Assembly: GCF_000422825.1 (NCBI RefSeq)
Contig: NZ_AUGU01000017.1
Location: forward strand, 62,001-126,000
DNA: 64,000 nt
Direction of reading: 5' to 3'
Source of the DNA: Nocardioides insulae DSM 17944
GTDB taxonomy: Bacteria; Actinomycetota; Actinomycetes; Propionibacteriales; Nocardioidaceae
Shown: positions 51,289 to 59,937 of the stretch, piece after piece
Layout: each line of letters opens with the position of its first letter
How positions within the stretch are numbered: the first letter of the stretch is position 1
Program-made: the position numbers and the translations under genes
The notes under the pieces: generated by a model
The model's database searches: none
What the model was told of the DNA's origin: nothing
Seen by the model: only the letters and a program-made list of their open reading frames with translations

Positions 51289-53477
51289 GCTGGGCTCCTC
51301 GCTCCGTGTGCGGTCCCGGTTGCCTCTTCGGTCCCGGCTGGTCCTGCCGTCCCGGCCGCCTCCGGTGTCCCACTGGCCAGCGGCAGCCGCGCCCGGACCC
51401 GGGTGCCGCCACCCGGGCAGTCGATCTCCACCTCGCCACCGAGCTCGGCGGCACGCTCGTGCAGGCTGAGCAGTCCGACCCCGATCTCCCTGTCGGCGGG
51501 GATGCCGGTCCCGTCGTCGGCCACCGTGAGGAGGAGGGCGCCCTCCCTCACCTCCAGGCTCAGTTCGGCCCGGTCGGTCCCGGCGTGCCGCGCGACGTTG
51601 GTCAGTGCCTCACCGGCGATCCGGAAGGCCGCCACCTCGACGGCCGCGGGCAGCGCCAGATCCTCCCCTTCCAGCCGAGTGTCGAGCACCAGCCCGAGGG
51701 CATCGGCCTGCTGCCGGAGCGCGCCGACCAACCCACGGTCGTCCAGGGCCGGCGGCCGCAGGTCGTGCACCAGCCGGCGTACGTCGCCCACGATCGCCTG
51801 TGCCTGGGCGCTGATCGTCGCCAGCTGCGCCGAGGCCCCGTCGGGGTCCTCGGCGATCCGCATCCGCGCGGCCTCGAGGCCGAACACCATCCCGCTCAGG
51901 GCCGGCCCCAACCCGTCGTGCAGGTCGCGGCGGATCCGGCGGCGTTCCTCCTCCCGTGCGGTGACCAGCCGATGGCGACTCTCCTGGACCTCCTCGGCGA
52001 GCCGACTCGTGCGGGCCGCGGCGACCGCCTGTCGGACCAGGTCGCCGACCAGTGCCTCGTCCCGCGGACCGAGCCTGCTGCGCAGGCCGCGGGCGGGGAG
52101 CACCAGGACCCCGACCGTGCTGCCGCGGTAGGTGATCGGCAGGGTGCGCACCGCGGCCGGCCGCTCGCCGTGACTGGTCACCATCCTCTCCCCGCCACCG
52201 TGATCGACCTCGAGGCTGACGAACCGTACGCCGAACGCGGCGACCACCGCCCGGACGGCGGCGGCCAACTGTTCGGCCGGGTCGTCGGTGTTCTCCAGGG
52301 TGGCGGCCAGGCCCGCGACGACGTCGTAGCGGCCGCTGCGCCGACCGAGCATCGCGCGTCGTACGGCCAGGGAGAGACGGTGGCGCAGCGGTCCGTAGAG
52401 GAGAACCGCCACGACCAGGACGACGGTGACCACCTGGGCCTGACTGAGGGTGTCGTCCAGGGCGAGGGTGAGGAGCGCGAGGACGGCGACGTCCGCGATC
52501 ACGAGGGCGGCGAGGATGGCGGCCAGCACGATGGTGCGGCCCAGCAGGTCCTGCACCGACACGAGGGTCGGGCGCACGATCGCCACCGTCATCGCGGCCG
52601 GGGGCAGCACGGTGATCAGCAGCAGGGTCAGGTAGTCGCTGTGCGGCACCTCGATGACGAGGCTCAGCGGGAACGTCGCCAGCAGCACCACGGCGCTCCA
52701 GGCCAGCCACCTCATCTGGTCGCGGGCGCCGCCCTCGCTGCGCCGGTGGCGCACCACGACGGTGACCAGGGCGAAGGCCAGGCACGTCACCATGGTCGCC
52801 AGGGCGACCTGGACGAGCGGGTCGACGATGCCGCCCAGCGCGTCGATCGAGGTGGGATCCGGGTCGACGCCGGCGGGCAGATCCTCCTCGATCCGCCCCT
52901 CGGACGGGATGACCAGGAAGGTCAGGGCGCCTGTGACCATCAGCCCCAGCGCGGTCCAGCAGGCCGTGGTCCAGCGGCCGGGGAGGAACCGACCGGTGGG
53001 GAAGACCATCAGCAGGATCGCGCTGACCACGGTCAGGTAGGCCCCGAACCGGTTCAGGAACCACAGCGCCAGGGTCATGCCCGGCCAGGCGTCGTGCTCG
53101 GTGAGACCGGCCTGGATATAGCTCTGGGCGAGCCCGTCCAGCGCCCAGAACAGCCCGAAGCCGGCCAGCAGCCAGCCGAAGACCTGGCGGCGGTCGTAGA
53201 GCAGGATGATGCCGGCGAGCACGCCCAGCAGGGCGCCGATCAGCGCCCACGGCCACCCGTCGCCGCCGGCGATCCGGACCCCCGGCCCCGACGCCGGGGC
53301 GAGCGTGTCGATCCAGGCGGCCACCGGCACGGTCAGCACGCACAGGACCGGCAGCGAGAGTACGGCGGCGGTCCTGATCGGGTCCCGGCGCCGGCGCTCG
53401 ACATGCACCGCCACATGATGCCGCCGGCCCGGCCCCAACGGGGCCGGACCGGCGAACTTGCCCAGTATCGGGTGCAT
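51285..53477 (-). CDS. Membrane-bound sensor histidine kinase with GAF-like domain
   Basis: 730 residues. About eight to ten hydrophobic segments fill residues 35-365, then a GAF-like domain (about 390-490), a coiled helix, and the HisKA_3 site REEERRRIRRDLHDGLGPALSGMVFGLE with His520. The HATPase domain has GEALTNVARHA, VADDGTGIP and GLLSLHERAAELGG. The end is an Ala/Gly/Thr-rich tail with repeated AGT units. The ATG at 53477 is taken as start but a GTG near 53411 is also possible. It pairs with the regulator at 50608-51288. Confidence 0.92.
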   Translation of the reverse strand: MHPILGKFAGPAPLGPGRRHHVAVHVERRRRDPIRTAAVLSLPVLCVLTVPVAAWIDTLAPASGPGVRIAGGDGWPWALIGALLGVLAGIILLYDRRQVFGWLLAGFGLFWALDGLAQSYIQAGLTEHDAWPGMTLALWFLNRFGAYLTVVSAILLMVFPTGRFLPGRWTTACWTALGLMVTGALTFLVIPSEGRIEEDLPAGVDPDPTSIDALGGIVDPLVQVALATMVTCLAFALVTVVVRHRRSEGGARDQMRWLAWSAVVLLATFPLSLVIEVPHSDYLTLLLITVLPPAAMTVAIVRPTLVSVQDLLGRTIVLAAILAALVIADVAVLALLTLALDDTLSQAQVVTVVLVVAVLLYGPLRHRLSLAVRRAMLGRRSGRYDVVAGLAATLENTDDPAEQLAAAVRAVVAAFGVRFVSLEVDHGGGERMVTSHGERPAAVRTLPITYRGSTVGVLVLPARGLRSRLGPRDEALVGDLVRQAVAAARTSRLAEEVQESRHRLVTAREEERRRIRRDLHDGLGPALSGMVFGLEAARMRIAEDPDGASAQLATISAQAQAIVGDVRRLVHDLRPPALDDRGLVGALRQQADALGLVLDTRLEGEDLALPAAVEVAAFRIAGEALTNVARHAGTDRAELSLEVREGALLLTVADDGTGIPADREIGVGLLSLHERAAELGGEVEIDCPGGGTRVRARLPLASGTPEAAGTAGPAGTEEATGTAHGARSPA

Positions 53478-53486
53478 CCCGGCCGC

Positions 53487-54221
53487 TCAGTCGCGGGCGG
53501 TTCCGCGGAAGGCCCGGTCGCCCAGCAGGAAGCCGAGGGCGACCACGATCAGGCCGATCGGTGCGGTCATGCCCGCCATGTACTGCAGCGGCGAGATGCC
53601 CAGCAGCAGGGTGATCCCGCCACCGATCAGGCCGACCAGACCGAGCCAGCGGGTGACCGAACCACTCCGGGAGAGCGCGAACAGCGCCAGTCCGGAGAGG
53701 CCGAGCAGCCCCCAGCACCACGGGATGGTGCCGATCCAGTGGTTGTAGAAGACCACGCTCTCCGCGACCGCCTCATCGGTGCCGGCACCGAACACGAACT
53801 CGGTGTCCAGGCCGGTGCCGAGGAGGAGCACGAAGGAGGTGGCGAACACCCCGAGCGCAGCCAGTGCCGGTGCCAGACTCTCGACCGGGGCCGTGGCCCG
53901 AAGTCGTCGGTAGAGGCCGGCCCCGAAGACCAGCAGTAGGACGGCGGTGATCATCCCCAGCACGTGGAAGGTGACGATCTGCGGTGCCATCCCGCCGAGC
54001 GCCTCGCTGATCTTGGCCGGATCGGCGTCCAGCGCGGGGTCGTAGACGGCGTCCACGCTCATCGAGGTGACGACGGTGCCGACCCCGGTCAGCCCGGCAA
54101 GCAGCCCGGCCAGGGCCCAGGCCCGCGGCCGGCGCCGTACGTCGGGCGGAGCCTCGGTCGAGGTCGTCCGGGTGGCAACGTCGGTCCGGGCGACGTGGGA
54201 GTTGGTGGTGTCTGCAGTCAT
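53487..54221 (-). CDS. Membrane protein of unknown function
   Basis: 244 residues from an ATG at 54221 with AGGAAGGA upstream. After a polar start of about 35 residues come six hydrophobic segments, with a conserved-looking loop SVDAVYDPALDADPAKISEALGG, a Trp-rich VFYNHWIGTIPWCWGLLGLSGLALF and an Arg-rich RRLRATAPVE. It is similar in outline to DUF4386-type proteins, but this is not certain. It is upstream of, and on the same strand as, the sensor kinase, 9 bp away, so it may be co-transcribed and possibly helps signal sensing. Confidence 0.68.
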   Translation of the reverse strand: MTADTTNSHVARTDVATRTTSTEAPPDVRRRPRAWALAGLLAGLTGVGTVVTSMSVDAVYDPALDADPAKISEALGGMAPQIVTFHVLGMITAVLLLVFGAGLYRRLRATAPVESLAPALAALGVFATSFVLLLGTGLDTEFVFGAGTDEAVAESVVFYNHWIGTIPWCWGLLGLSGLALFALSRSGSVTRWLGLVGLIGGGITLLLGISPLQYMAGMTAPIGLIVVALGFLLGDRAFRGTARD

Positions 54222-54366
54222 CGCGGTGTCCTTCCTCGGGTGTCGGTGCGATGACCTGACGGTGCCGGGCCCGGTGTCCCGGCAGCGAGGGACAACGGGG
54301 CAGGGTCGGCGCCCCGGGGCGGGACACGGATGTCCCACCCTGTCCCGGCGTGATCGGCCCGAAGGC

Positions 54367-55833
54367 TCAGTGGGTGGAGGGCTCCGTCTCGACCTCGCGA
54401 CGGTCCTGGGCCCACCTGGTGTGGAAGGTGCCCTCCTTGTCGGTCCGGCGATAGGTGTGGGCCCCGAAGAAGTCGCGCTGTCCCTGGATCAGGGCCGCGG
54501 GCAACCGCTCGGAGGCCAGCGAGTCGAAGTAGGACAGTGCGGAGGAGAAGCCCGGAGCGGGTACGCCGGAGGCGGCCGCGAGCGCGACGATGCGGCGCCA
54601 GGCCGCCTCGCCGTGGGCGACGGCGTCCGCGAAGTAGGGGTCGACCAGCAGGGACTCGAGCTCCGGGTCGTTCTGGTACGCATCCACGATCCGGTTCAGG
54701 AACTGGGCCCGGATGATGCAGCCGGCCCGCCAGATCCGGGCGATCGCGCCCAGGTCGACGTCCCAGCCGTACTCGCGTGCCCCGGCCACGATCAGGTCGA
54801 ATCCCTGGGCGTAGGCGACCACCTTGGAGGCATACAGAGCGGCCCGGACGTCGTCCTCGAAGCCCTCGGGCGTCTCGACCGGGTCCGGGCGGCGTCGGAG
54901 GACCCGCTGTACGGCGGCGCGCTGGGTGGGCTTGCTGGAGACCGCCCGGGCGAAGACCGCCTCGCCGATGCCGGAGACCGGCACCCCCAGCCCGAGGGCG
55001 TTCTGCACCGTCCACACGCCGGTGCCCTTGGACCCCGCCTCGTCCAGGATGACGTCGACCAGTGGCCGGCCGGTGTCGGCGTCGCGCTGCGCGAGCACTT
55101 CGGCGGTGATCTCGATCAGGTAGGACTGCAGGTCGCCCTCGTTCCACGACCGGAAGAGCTCGACCAGGTCCTCCACCCGATGCCCGCCGACCCGGCGGAG
55201 CAGGTCATAGGCCTCGGCGATCAGTTGCATGTCGGCGTACTCGATGCCGTTGTGCACCATCTTCACGAAGTGGCCGGCACCGTCGGTGCCGATGTGGGTC
55301 ACGCAGGGCTCGCCCTCGGCCACGGCGGCGATGCTCCGCAGGATCGGCTCGAGGGTCGCCCACGCCTCGGCCGACCCGCCGGGCATGATCGAGGGTCCGC
55401 GCAGCGCCCCCTCCTCGCCACCGGAGATCCCGGCTCCGACGAAGTTGAGCCCGCGCTCGCGCAGGTCCCGCTCCCGGCGGATGGTGTCGTGGAAGTTGGC
55501 GTTGCCGCCGTCGACGATGATGTCGCCCGCCTCGAACCGCTCGGCCAACTGCTCGATCACCGCGTCGGTGCCCTTGCCCGCCTGCACCATGATGATCGCC
55601 GTCCGCGGCGTGCTGAGCGAGGAGACGAACTCGTCGATCGACTCCGCCGCGACGAAGCCCAGGTCGCCGTGCTCGGCGATCAGCTCCTGGGTGCGGGCCT
55701 GGGTGCGGTTGTAGACCGCCACCGTGTTGCCCTCCCGGGAGGCGAGGTTGCGCGCCAGGTTCGACCCCATCACCGCCAGCCCGATCACCCCGATGTTCGC
55801 CACACCGCCGGTCTCGCTCGGGTTGTCCGTCAT
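54367..55833 (-). CDS. gnd: 6-phosphogluconate dehydrogenase (decarboxylating)
   Basis: 488 residues, the usual length. The coenzyme loop GLAVMGSNLARN is at 18-29; VDGGNANFHDT and GISGGEEGALRGPSIMPGG follow, then GHFVKMVHNGIEYADMQLIAEAYDLL with the catalytic Lys and Asn, and the C-terminal RAGCIIRAQFLNRIVDAY and LPAALIQGQRDFFGAHTYRRTDKEGTFHTRW. It converts 6-phosphogluconate to ribulose 5-phosphate and CO2 with NADP or NAD. It stands alone here without zwf or other pentose-phosphate genes. Upstream, 145 bp away, is the membrane protein gene start on the same strand, so a separate promoter is likely. Confidence 0.97.
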   Translation of the reverse strand: MTDNPSETGGVANIGVIGLAVMGSNLARNLASREGNTVAVYNRTQARTQELIAEHGDLGFVAAESIDEFVSSLSTPRTAIIMVQAGKGTDAVIEQLAERFEAGDIIVDGGNANFHDTIRRERDLRERGLNFVGAGISGGEEGALRGPSIMPGGSAEAWATLEPILRSIAAVAEGEPCVTHIGTDGAGHFVKMVHNGIEYADMQLIAEAYDLLRRVGGHRVEDLVELFRSWNEGDLQSYLIEITAEVLAQRDADTGRPLVDVILDEAGSKGTGVWTVQNALGLGVPVSGIGEAVFARAVSSKPTQRAAVQRVLRRRPDPVETPEGFEDDVRAALYASKVVAYAQGFDLIVAGAREYGWDVDLGAIARIWRAGCIIRAQFLNRIVDAYQNDPELESLLVDPYFADAVAHGEAAWRRIVALAAASGVPAPGFSSALSYFDSLASERLPAALIQGQRDFFGAHTYRRTDKEGTFHTRWAQDRREVETEPSTH

Positions 55834-56329
55834 CTACAGGTCCTCTCACTCCGGTGTCTGCCCGTGTGACGCGCCGCTCCGGGATACCGACCACCGCGGG
55901 CGAACGACACGCCGCCTTGTCGGTCCAGTCAAGGGGATCAGCCCTCCGGAGGGAAGGCCGGCGTCGAGCACCAGCTCCGCGACGGCTTTCGGTCGGGTCG
56001 GTCGGGTCGGTCGGCGCGACGCGTCGCCAGCCGGCACCCGGCTTCCGCCGGTCGGGTGTTGGTGGGAAGGTCTGTGCATGCCCACGATCTCGAAGCCGGC
56101 ATCCTCCGCTGCGTCCCGACCCCGGAACACACTCCGTGCACGGTGGCAGTTCGCGGGCCCCGCAGCCATCGGCACAACCGTCGCTGGTCGGCCGCGGCAC
56201 CCGGACCACCGGGCGCCCTCCGTCGTCGCACCGTAGCCCACTCCCCGCCGGCGCCGCGGACCGCGGGGCGATGCACCAGCCAGCCACCGACACCCGGGCC
56301 TCCGGCCCCGAGCACGGAAGGACACCGTC
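55834..56329. other. Non-coding gap before the SulP gene
   Basis: This 496-bp interval should hold divergent promoters for gnd and the SulP gene. It contains a short tandem repeat of GGTCGGGTC, about 2.7 copies, at 55991-56014. An ATG at 56078 with GGGAAGG upstream opens a 52-codon frame ending at 56236 with low-complexity Arg/Pro content; I do not call it a gene. Nothing else was recognised. Confidence 0.55.
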
Positions 56330-58096
56330 GTGACCGACGACGCCTCCACTGGCGCACCGACCGGCCCGACCCCGAACGACCCGAGCCGGAGCGAGTCGGC
56401 CGATCAGGGATCGGCTGGCAAGGACTCGCCCCGGAAGGGACCGAGATTCGGCCGGCCCACCCGCCAGGACGCCGTCTCGGGGTTCGTGACCGGGCTGTTC
56501 TCCATCCCCGAGGGCATGGCCTACGCCAGCATCGGTGGGTTCGCGGCACCGCTGGGGCTGTGGTCGGGCGTGGTGCCGACCATCATCGGGTCGGTCTTCG
56601 CCCGGACCGTGCTGATGGTCACCACCCTGACCAGCGCCATCGCCCTGTCATCCCAGAGCGTGCTCTCCCAGGCGGGTCTGGATCCTGGCGATCTCGGGGC
56701 GGTGGCCACCCTGACCGTGCTGGTCGGCGTCGTGATGGTCGCGATGGCCCTGCTGAGGCTCGGCTCGGTGATGTCCTTCGTGTCCACCGCGGTCATGACC
56801 GGGTTCACCACGGGCATCGCCCTACAGATCATCACCGGGGTGATCGGGGACGCGACGGGCTACGACCCGACCCCGCACAACACCTTGGCGAAGGTCATCG
56901 ACGCCTTCGCCCACATCGGGGACTGGCAGACCGCGACCGTGCTGATCTCGCTCGCCACGGTCGTCGTCTGGGCCTGTTTCAAGATGATCCGTCGGCTCGA
57001 GTCCTTCGCCATCCTGATCGCACTGGTCCTGGTCACCGTGCCGTGCGTGTTCATCGGGCCCCACGTCGAACTGGTCGAGGACATCGCCGAGATCCCGCGC
57101 TCGCTGCCGCCCTTCTCGCTCCCCGATCTCTCCGCGGTCGCAGACCTGGCTCCCGGGGCGGTCGCGATCGCCCTGGTCGCGCTCGCCCAGGCGACCGGCA
57201 TCGGCGCCGCGGTCGCCAACCCCGATGGATCGCGGCCCAACGCCACCGTCGACTTCCGCGCGCAGGGTCTGGCCAACATCGCCGGTGGGTTCTTCTCCGC
57301 GCTGCCCACCGGAGGGTCGCTGTCCCGCACCGGAGTGGGCACCAGCGCCGGCGCGCAGACGCGATGGTCCGGCATCTTCGCCGGCGTCTGGCTCGCCCTG
57401 ATCGTCCTGGCCGTCGGACCCTGGGCGGGTCAGATCCCGATGGCCGTGATCGGCGGCCTGCTGCTGGTGATCGGCGGGGAACTCATCACCGGCCGGTTCT
57501 CCGACATCCTGCTCGTGCTCCGCACCTCGGCGTTCTCCGCAGCGGCCATGATCATCACCTTCCTGGCCACCACCGCCCTGCCGCTCCAGGATGCGATCTT
57601 CCTCGGCGCCGGGATCGCCATCCTGACCTACGCCGTCTCGGCGTCCCGCCGCGGTCGGATCGTCGAACTGAGCCCCGACGGTGCCGGCAACTGGGTCCTG
57701 GGCGATCCGCCGGCGGTGCTCCCGAGCGGCCGCACCACCGTCCTGCACTACGTCGGCGGCGGCTTCTTCGCCGAGATCAACCGGCTCGAGGACGAGTGGC
57801 CCGACGCCAGCGAGACCGTCGACGCCTCCGTGGTCCTCTCCCTCCGCGGCTCCGCCGGCATCCCCTCCGCGACCTTCCTCAAGGCCTTCGAACAGGCCGC
57901 ACACAGACTGGGCGAGCGCAATGTCCGGTTCGTCCTCTGCGGCGTACCACCACAGCTGCGCGACCTGCTCAGCAGGGCCGGCACCCTGGCCGTGCTGGGC
58001 GAGGAGAACGTCGTCCTCGAGACCCCGGTCCTGGGCGACTCGCTCAACCGCGCCTACGCGATCGCGGAGCGGGCACGCACCGGCGGCGACCGCTGA
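56330..58096 (+). CDS. SulP family anion transporter
   Basis: 588 residues from a GTG at 56330 with GAAGGAC upstream. After a polar start of 40 residues, DAVSGFVTGLFSIPEGMAYASIGGFAAPLGLWSG is the SulP opening, with about 11-12 hydrophobic segments, SRPNATVDFRAQGLANIAGGFFSALPTGGSLSRTGVG as the second family signature, and a C-terminal STAS-like domain from about 475. It should import sulfate or another small anion; bicarbonate is also possible, and the sequence does not decide. A strong hairpin follows. Confidence 0.93.
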   Translation: MTDDASTGAPTGPTPNDPSRSESADQGSAGKDSPRKGPRFGRPTRQDAVSGFVTGLFSIPEGMAYASIGGFAAPLGLWSGVVPTIIGSVFARTVLMVTTLTSAIALSSQSVLSQAGLDPGDLGAVATLTVLVGVVMVAMALLRLGSVMSFVSTAVMTGFTTGIALQIITGVIGDATGYDPTPHNTLAKVIDAFAHIGDWQTATVLISLATVVVWACFKMIRRLESFAILIALVLVTVPCVFIGPHVELVEDIAEIPRSLPPFSLPDLSAVADLAPGAVAIALVALAQATGIGAAVANPDGSRPNATVDFRAQGLANIAGGFFSALPTGGSLSRTGVGTSAGAQTRWSGIFAGVWLALIVLAVGPWAGQIPMAVIGGLLLVIGGELITGRFSDILLVLRTSAFSAAAMIITFLATTALPLQDAIFLGAGIAILTYAVSASRRGRIVELSPDGAGNWVLGDPPAVLPSGRTTVLHYVGGGFFAEINRLEDEWPDASETVDASVVLSLRGSAGIPSATFLKAFEQAAHRLGERNVRFVLCGVPPQLRDLLSRAGTLAVLGEENVVLETPVLGDSLNRAYAIAERARTGGDR

Positions 58097-58137
58097 CCCG
58101 TCAGTCGCCCGAGTCTTGGCAGGGTCGGACGACGGCA

Positions 58138-58176
58138 GCAGGGCCCGCCGACGCCGGCAGCGTCAACGGGCCCTGC
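58138..58176. terminator. Bidirectional terminator between sulP-type and rpf genes
   Basis: GCAGGGCCCG (58138-58147) pairs perfectly with CGGGCCCTGC (58167-58176), and inside the loop GACGC pairs with GCGTC. It lies between two convergent genes (stops at 58096 and 58220) and can serve both. Confidence 0.85.
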
Positions 58177-58219
58177 GTCAGGAGCTCGGGGTCACGACCT
58201 CGAGCTCACCAGCTCGGAA

Positions 58220-59044
58220 TCAGAGGAGCCGGCCGCAGTTCGGCCAGGGCGACCGGCCGCGGGAGGCGTAGAGCTTCTTCGCGCGGTAGGTCTGCTCGCC
58301 GCGGGAGGCGTTGTGGGGCATGCCCTTGCCGCCGACGCTGTGCCAGGTGCCCACGCTGAACTGGTAGAGGCCGTAGTAGCCGGCGGAGTTGACCGCCCGC
58401 GGGTTGCCGCCCGACTCGCAGCGCGCGAGGGCACCCCAGTTGAGGTTGTTGGTGCCGGGCACCGAGCCCGCCTTCCGGCCGACGTGGACCACCCGAGCGT
58501 GGGGCTTCCGCACCCAGCGCTTGCGGACGTCGCGGTCGACGCGGTGGCCGTTGCGCCACTCCAGGCGGACCCGGGCCTGACGGACGCCGGCGCGCCCGCG
58601 GTCGACGACCTTGCGCTTGCCGGCCGGGAGCGAGGACACCTTGCGGATCACCGTGCGCGGCTTCACCCGGTTGCGGTGGGTCCGCACCCTGACCGTGACG
58701 ACGTTGACCTTGACCCGGTCACCGGAACGCAGTGCCTTGTGCTTCGCCGAGGTGACCTCACGGCCCCCACGGAAGATCTGTACGGAGTCATTGTGGTCGA
58801 GCCCGATGTGCTCCTGGGCGAGCAGCCCGGTCGCGAAGCCCGCCCGGGTGGCCTCGCGGCGTACCGGCTTCCCCCCGACCTTCAACAGCACGGTCTTCGG
58901 CGCCGCGGCGGAGCCGGCCTTGCCGGCCGAGGAGGCGACTGGGGCGGCGTCGGCCGGCCCCACTCCGATGCCGGCGAGCACAGCACCGGCCAGGACCACA
59001 CAAGCGCCGCCTCGCACGGCGCGGGTGACGGAACGCATGGACAT
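58220..59044 (-). CDS. Resuscitation-promoting factor (RpfB-like, DUF348-G5-Rpf)
   Basis: 274 residues from an ATG at 59044, preceded by GAAGGGA. A signal peptide ends near Ala34. A single DUF348 unit (about 50-110, with LLAQEHIGLDHNDSVQIFR), a basic G5 domain (about 115-190) and a C-terminal Rpf domain (201-274) follow. The Rpf domain has NWGALARCESGGNP with catalytic Glu210, GLYQFSVGTWHSVGG and a Cys209-Cys270 pair for the disulfide. It should cleave peptidoglycan to wake dormant cells. RpfB of mycobacteria has three DUF348 units; this has one. It diverges from the riboswitch-controlled muralytic gene. Confidence 0.93.
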   Translation of the reverse strand: MSMRSVTRAVRGGACVVLAGAVLAGIGVGPADAAPVASSAGKAGSAAAPKTVLLKVGGKPVRREATRAGFATGLLAQEHIGLDHNDSVQIFRGGREVTSAKHKALRSGDRVKVNVVTVRVRTHRNRVKPRTVIRKVSSLPAGKRKVVDRGRAGVRQARVRLEWRNGHRVDRDVRKRWVRKPHARVVHVGRKAGSVPGTNNLNWGALARCESGGNPRAVNSAGYYGLYQFSVGTWHSVGGKGMPHNASRGEQTYRAKKLYASRGRSPWPNCGRLL

Positions 59045-59740
59045 GCGTCTTCCCTTCACTCAACAAGTTCGCCCGGCAGCGAACCACCAGGTCAGGACAT
59101 GGACCGCCCGCGGGGCCGCACCGGCGTCCGCGCCGCACCAGCCCCAGGGCACGTGCCACCACCCGGGCCGCACCCTCGGCGCGGCGGCGGCGTCGCACCG
59201 GTCGATGGCCCTCGGGGCCCGCCTCGGTGCGGTGCACGTCGGCATCGACGGTAGGTGATCTCCGGAGACACCCCGAATCCTCCGGCCCCCACATCACGCC
59301 GATTCCGCGGTCTCGCCGCGGGAACCTGGCTGGAGTTCCCCGGATTCCGATGAGCCTTCTCACATTTTCAGCCGGCGCAACCGTCTTGGGTCCGCTGCGG
59401 GTGGCCCAGATTCCCGCCGACCGGCCCGGTGAGTCTTCGGCCCTCGACCGAGAACCTCCCGCGGTGAGCGGCACCGATCCGTTCGGGTGCTTCGGGCTGG
59501 CCCGGTCCGATCGGGTCGAAGGGGATCGGAGACCGGGTCCTTTACCACCTCGCATCCCGGATCCATCCACCGCCCCCTCGGTAAAGACCGAGCCCCGGAT
59601 CCACGGCCACGTTGTGAGGTCACTCATACGCGTACGGCGATTCACGCGGGGAGTCGCGCTTGACAGCGAGGCTCACTTTGGTTAAGCCCAGGTCGGTCTG
59701 CCTATGGTTCCGGCGGTCGCGCAGAAGCGACCGGTCGATC
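59045..59740. other. Long gap upstream of rpf and the riboswitch
   Basis: About 700 bp lie between the rpf start and the riboswitch. Readings in this stretch are low-complexity on both strands. Features seen are the promoter at 59660-59687 and a likely long 5' leader for rpf on the minus strand. No c-di-AMP aptamer was found on the rpf side. Nothing else was recognised. Confidence 0.5.
59660..59687 (+). promoter_or_regulatory. Candidate promoter of the riboswitch transcript
   Basis: TTGACA at 59660-59665 and TTAAGC at 59682-59687, 16 bp apart, form a plausible housekeeping-sigma promoter about 50 bp before the aptamer. The -35 is a consensus match and the -10 is weak. Confidence 0.55.
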
Positions 59741-59921
59741 CCGGAGACGCCGAGTCTTGTCCCCTCCGGGTATCGGCTCCCGATGTAGCCAGCGACACCA
59801 CATGGGACAAGAGCGGGGGAACCAATCTTCGCGGCCTTCCGAGGCCGCTCGGGGTGAAGCCCACACATCGTGGGCCGGGCAACCTTTCTGCCCGAATCCG
59901 ACAGCTCACCTCGCAGGCGTG
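59741..59921 (+). promoter_or_regulatory. c-di-AMP riboswitch (ydaO-yuaA class)
   Basis: The segment matches the ydaO consensus as remembered: a P1 stem pairing GACGCC with GGCGT, a perfect CTTGTCCC/GGGACAAG stem (59756-59763, 59804-59811), GGGGGAACCAA (59815-59825), a GCGGCC/GGCCGC hairpin (59831-59848), GGGGTGAA (59851-59858), and the conserved end GGGCAACCTTTCTGCCCGAA followed by CCGACAGCTCACCTCGCAGG. The Shine-Dalgarno site GGGGAGG follows directly, so control could be at translation or transcription. In actinobacteria such riboswitches often govern cell-wall hydrolases, as here. Confidence 0.9.
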
Positions 59922-59937
59922 GGGAGGAACACCACGC

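Noticed and set aside
51306..53939. An 877-codon open frame on the plus strand
   Set aside because: It lies opposite the sensor kinase and membrane protein genes and is Gln/Asp/Arg-rich with no domain; it is the antisense of GC-rich coding sequence.
56078..56236. A 52-codon frame with a fair ribosome site upstream of the SulP gene
   Set aside because: Low-complexity Arg/Pro/Ala content, no conserved-looking element, and it lies in an expected promoter region. It is mentioned in the gap entry only.
59045..59640. Possible second c-di-AMP aptamer in the rpf leader
   Set aside because: The minus-strand sequence lacks the conserved GGGGTGAA and GACAGCT blocks, so no aptamer is called.
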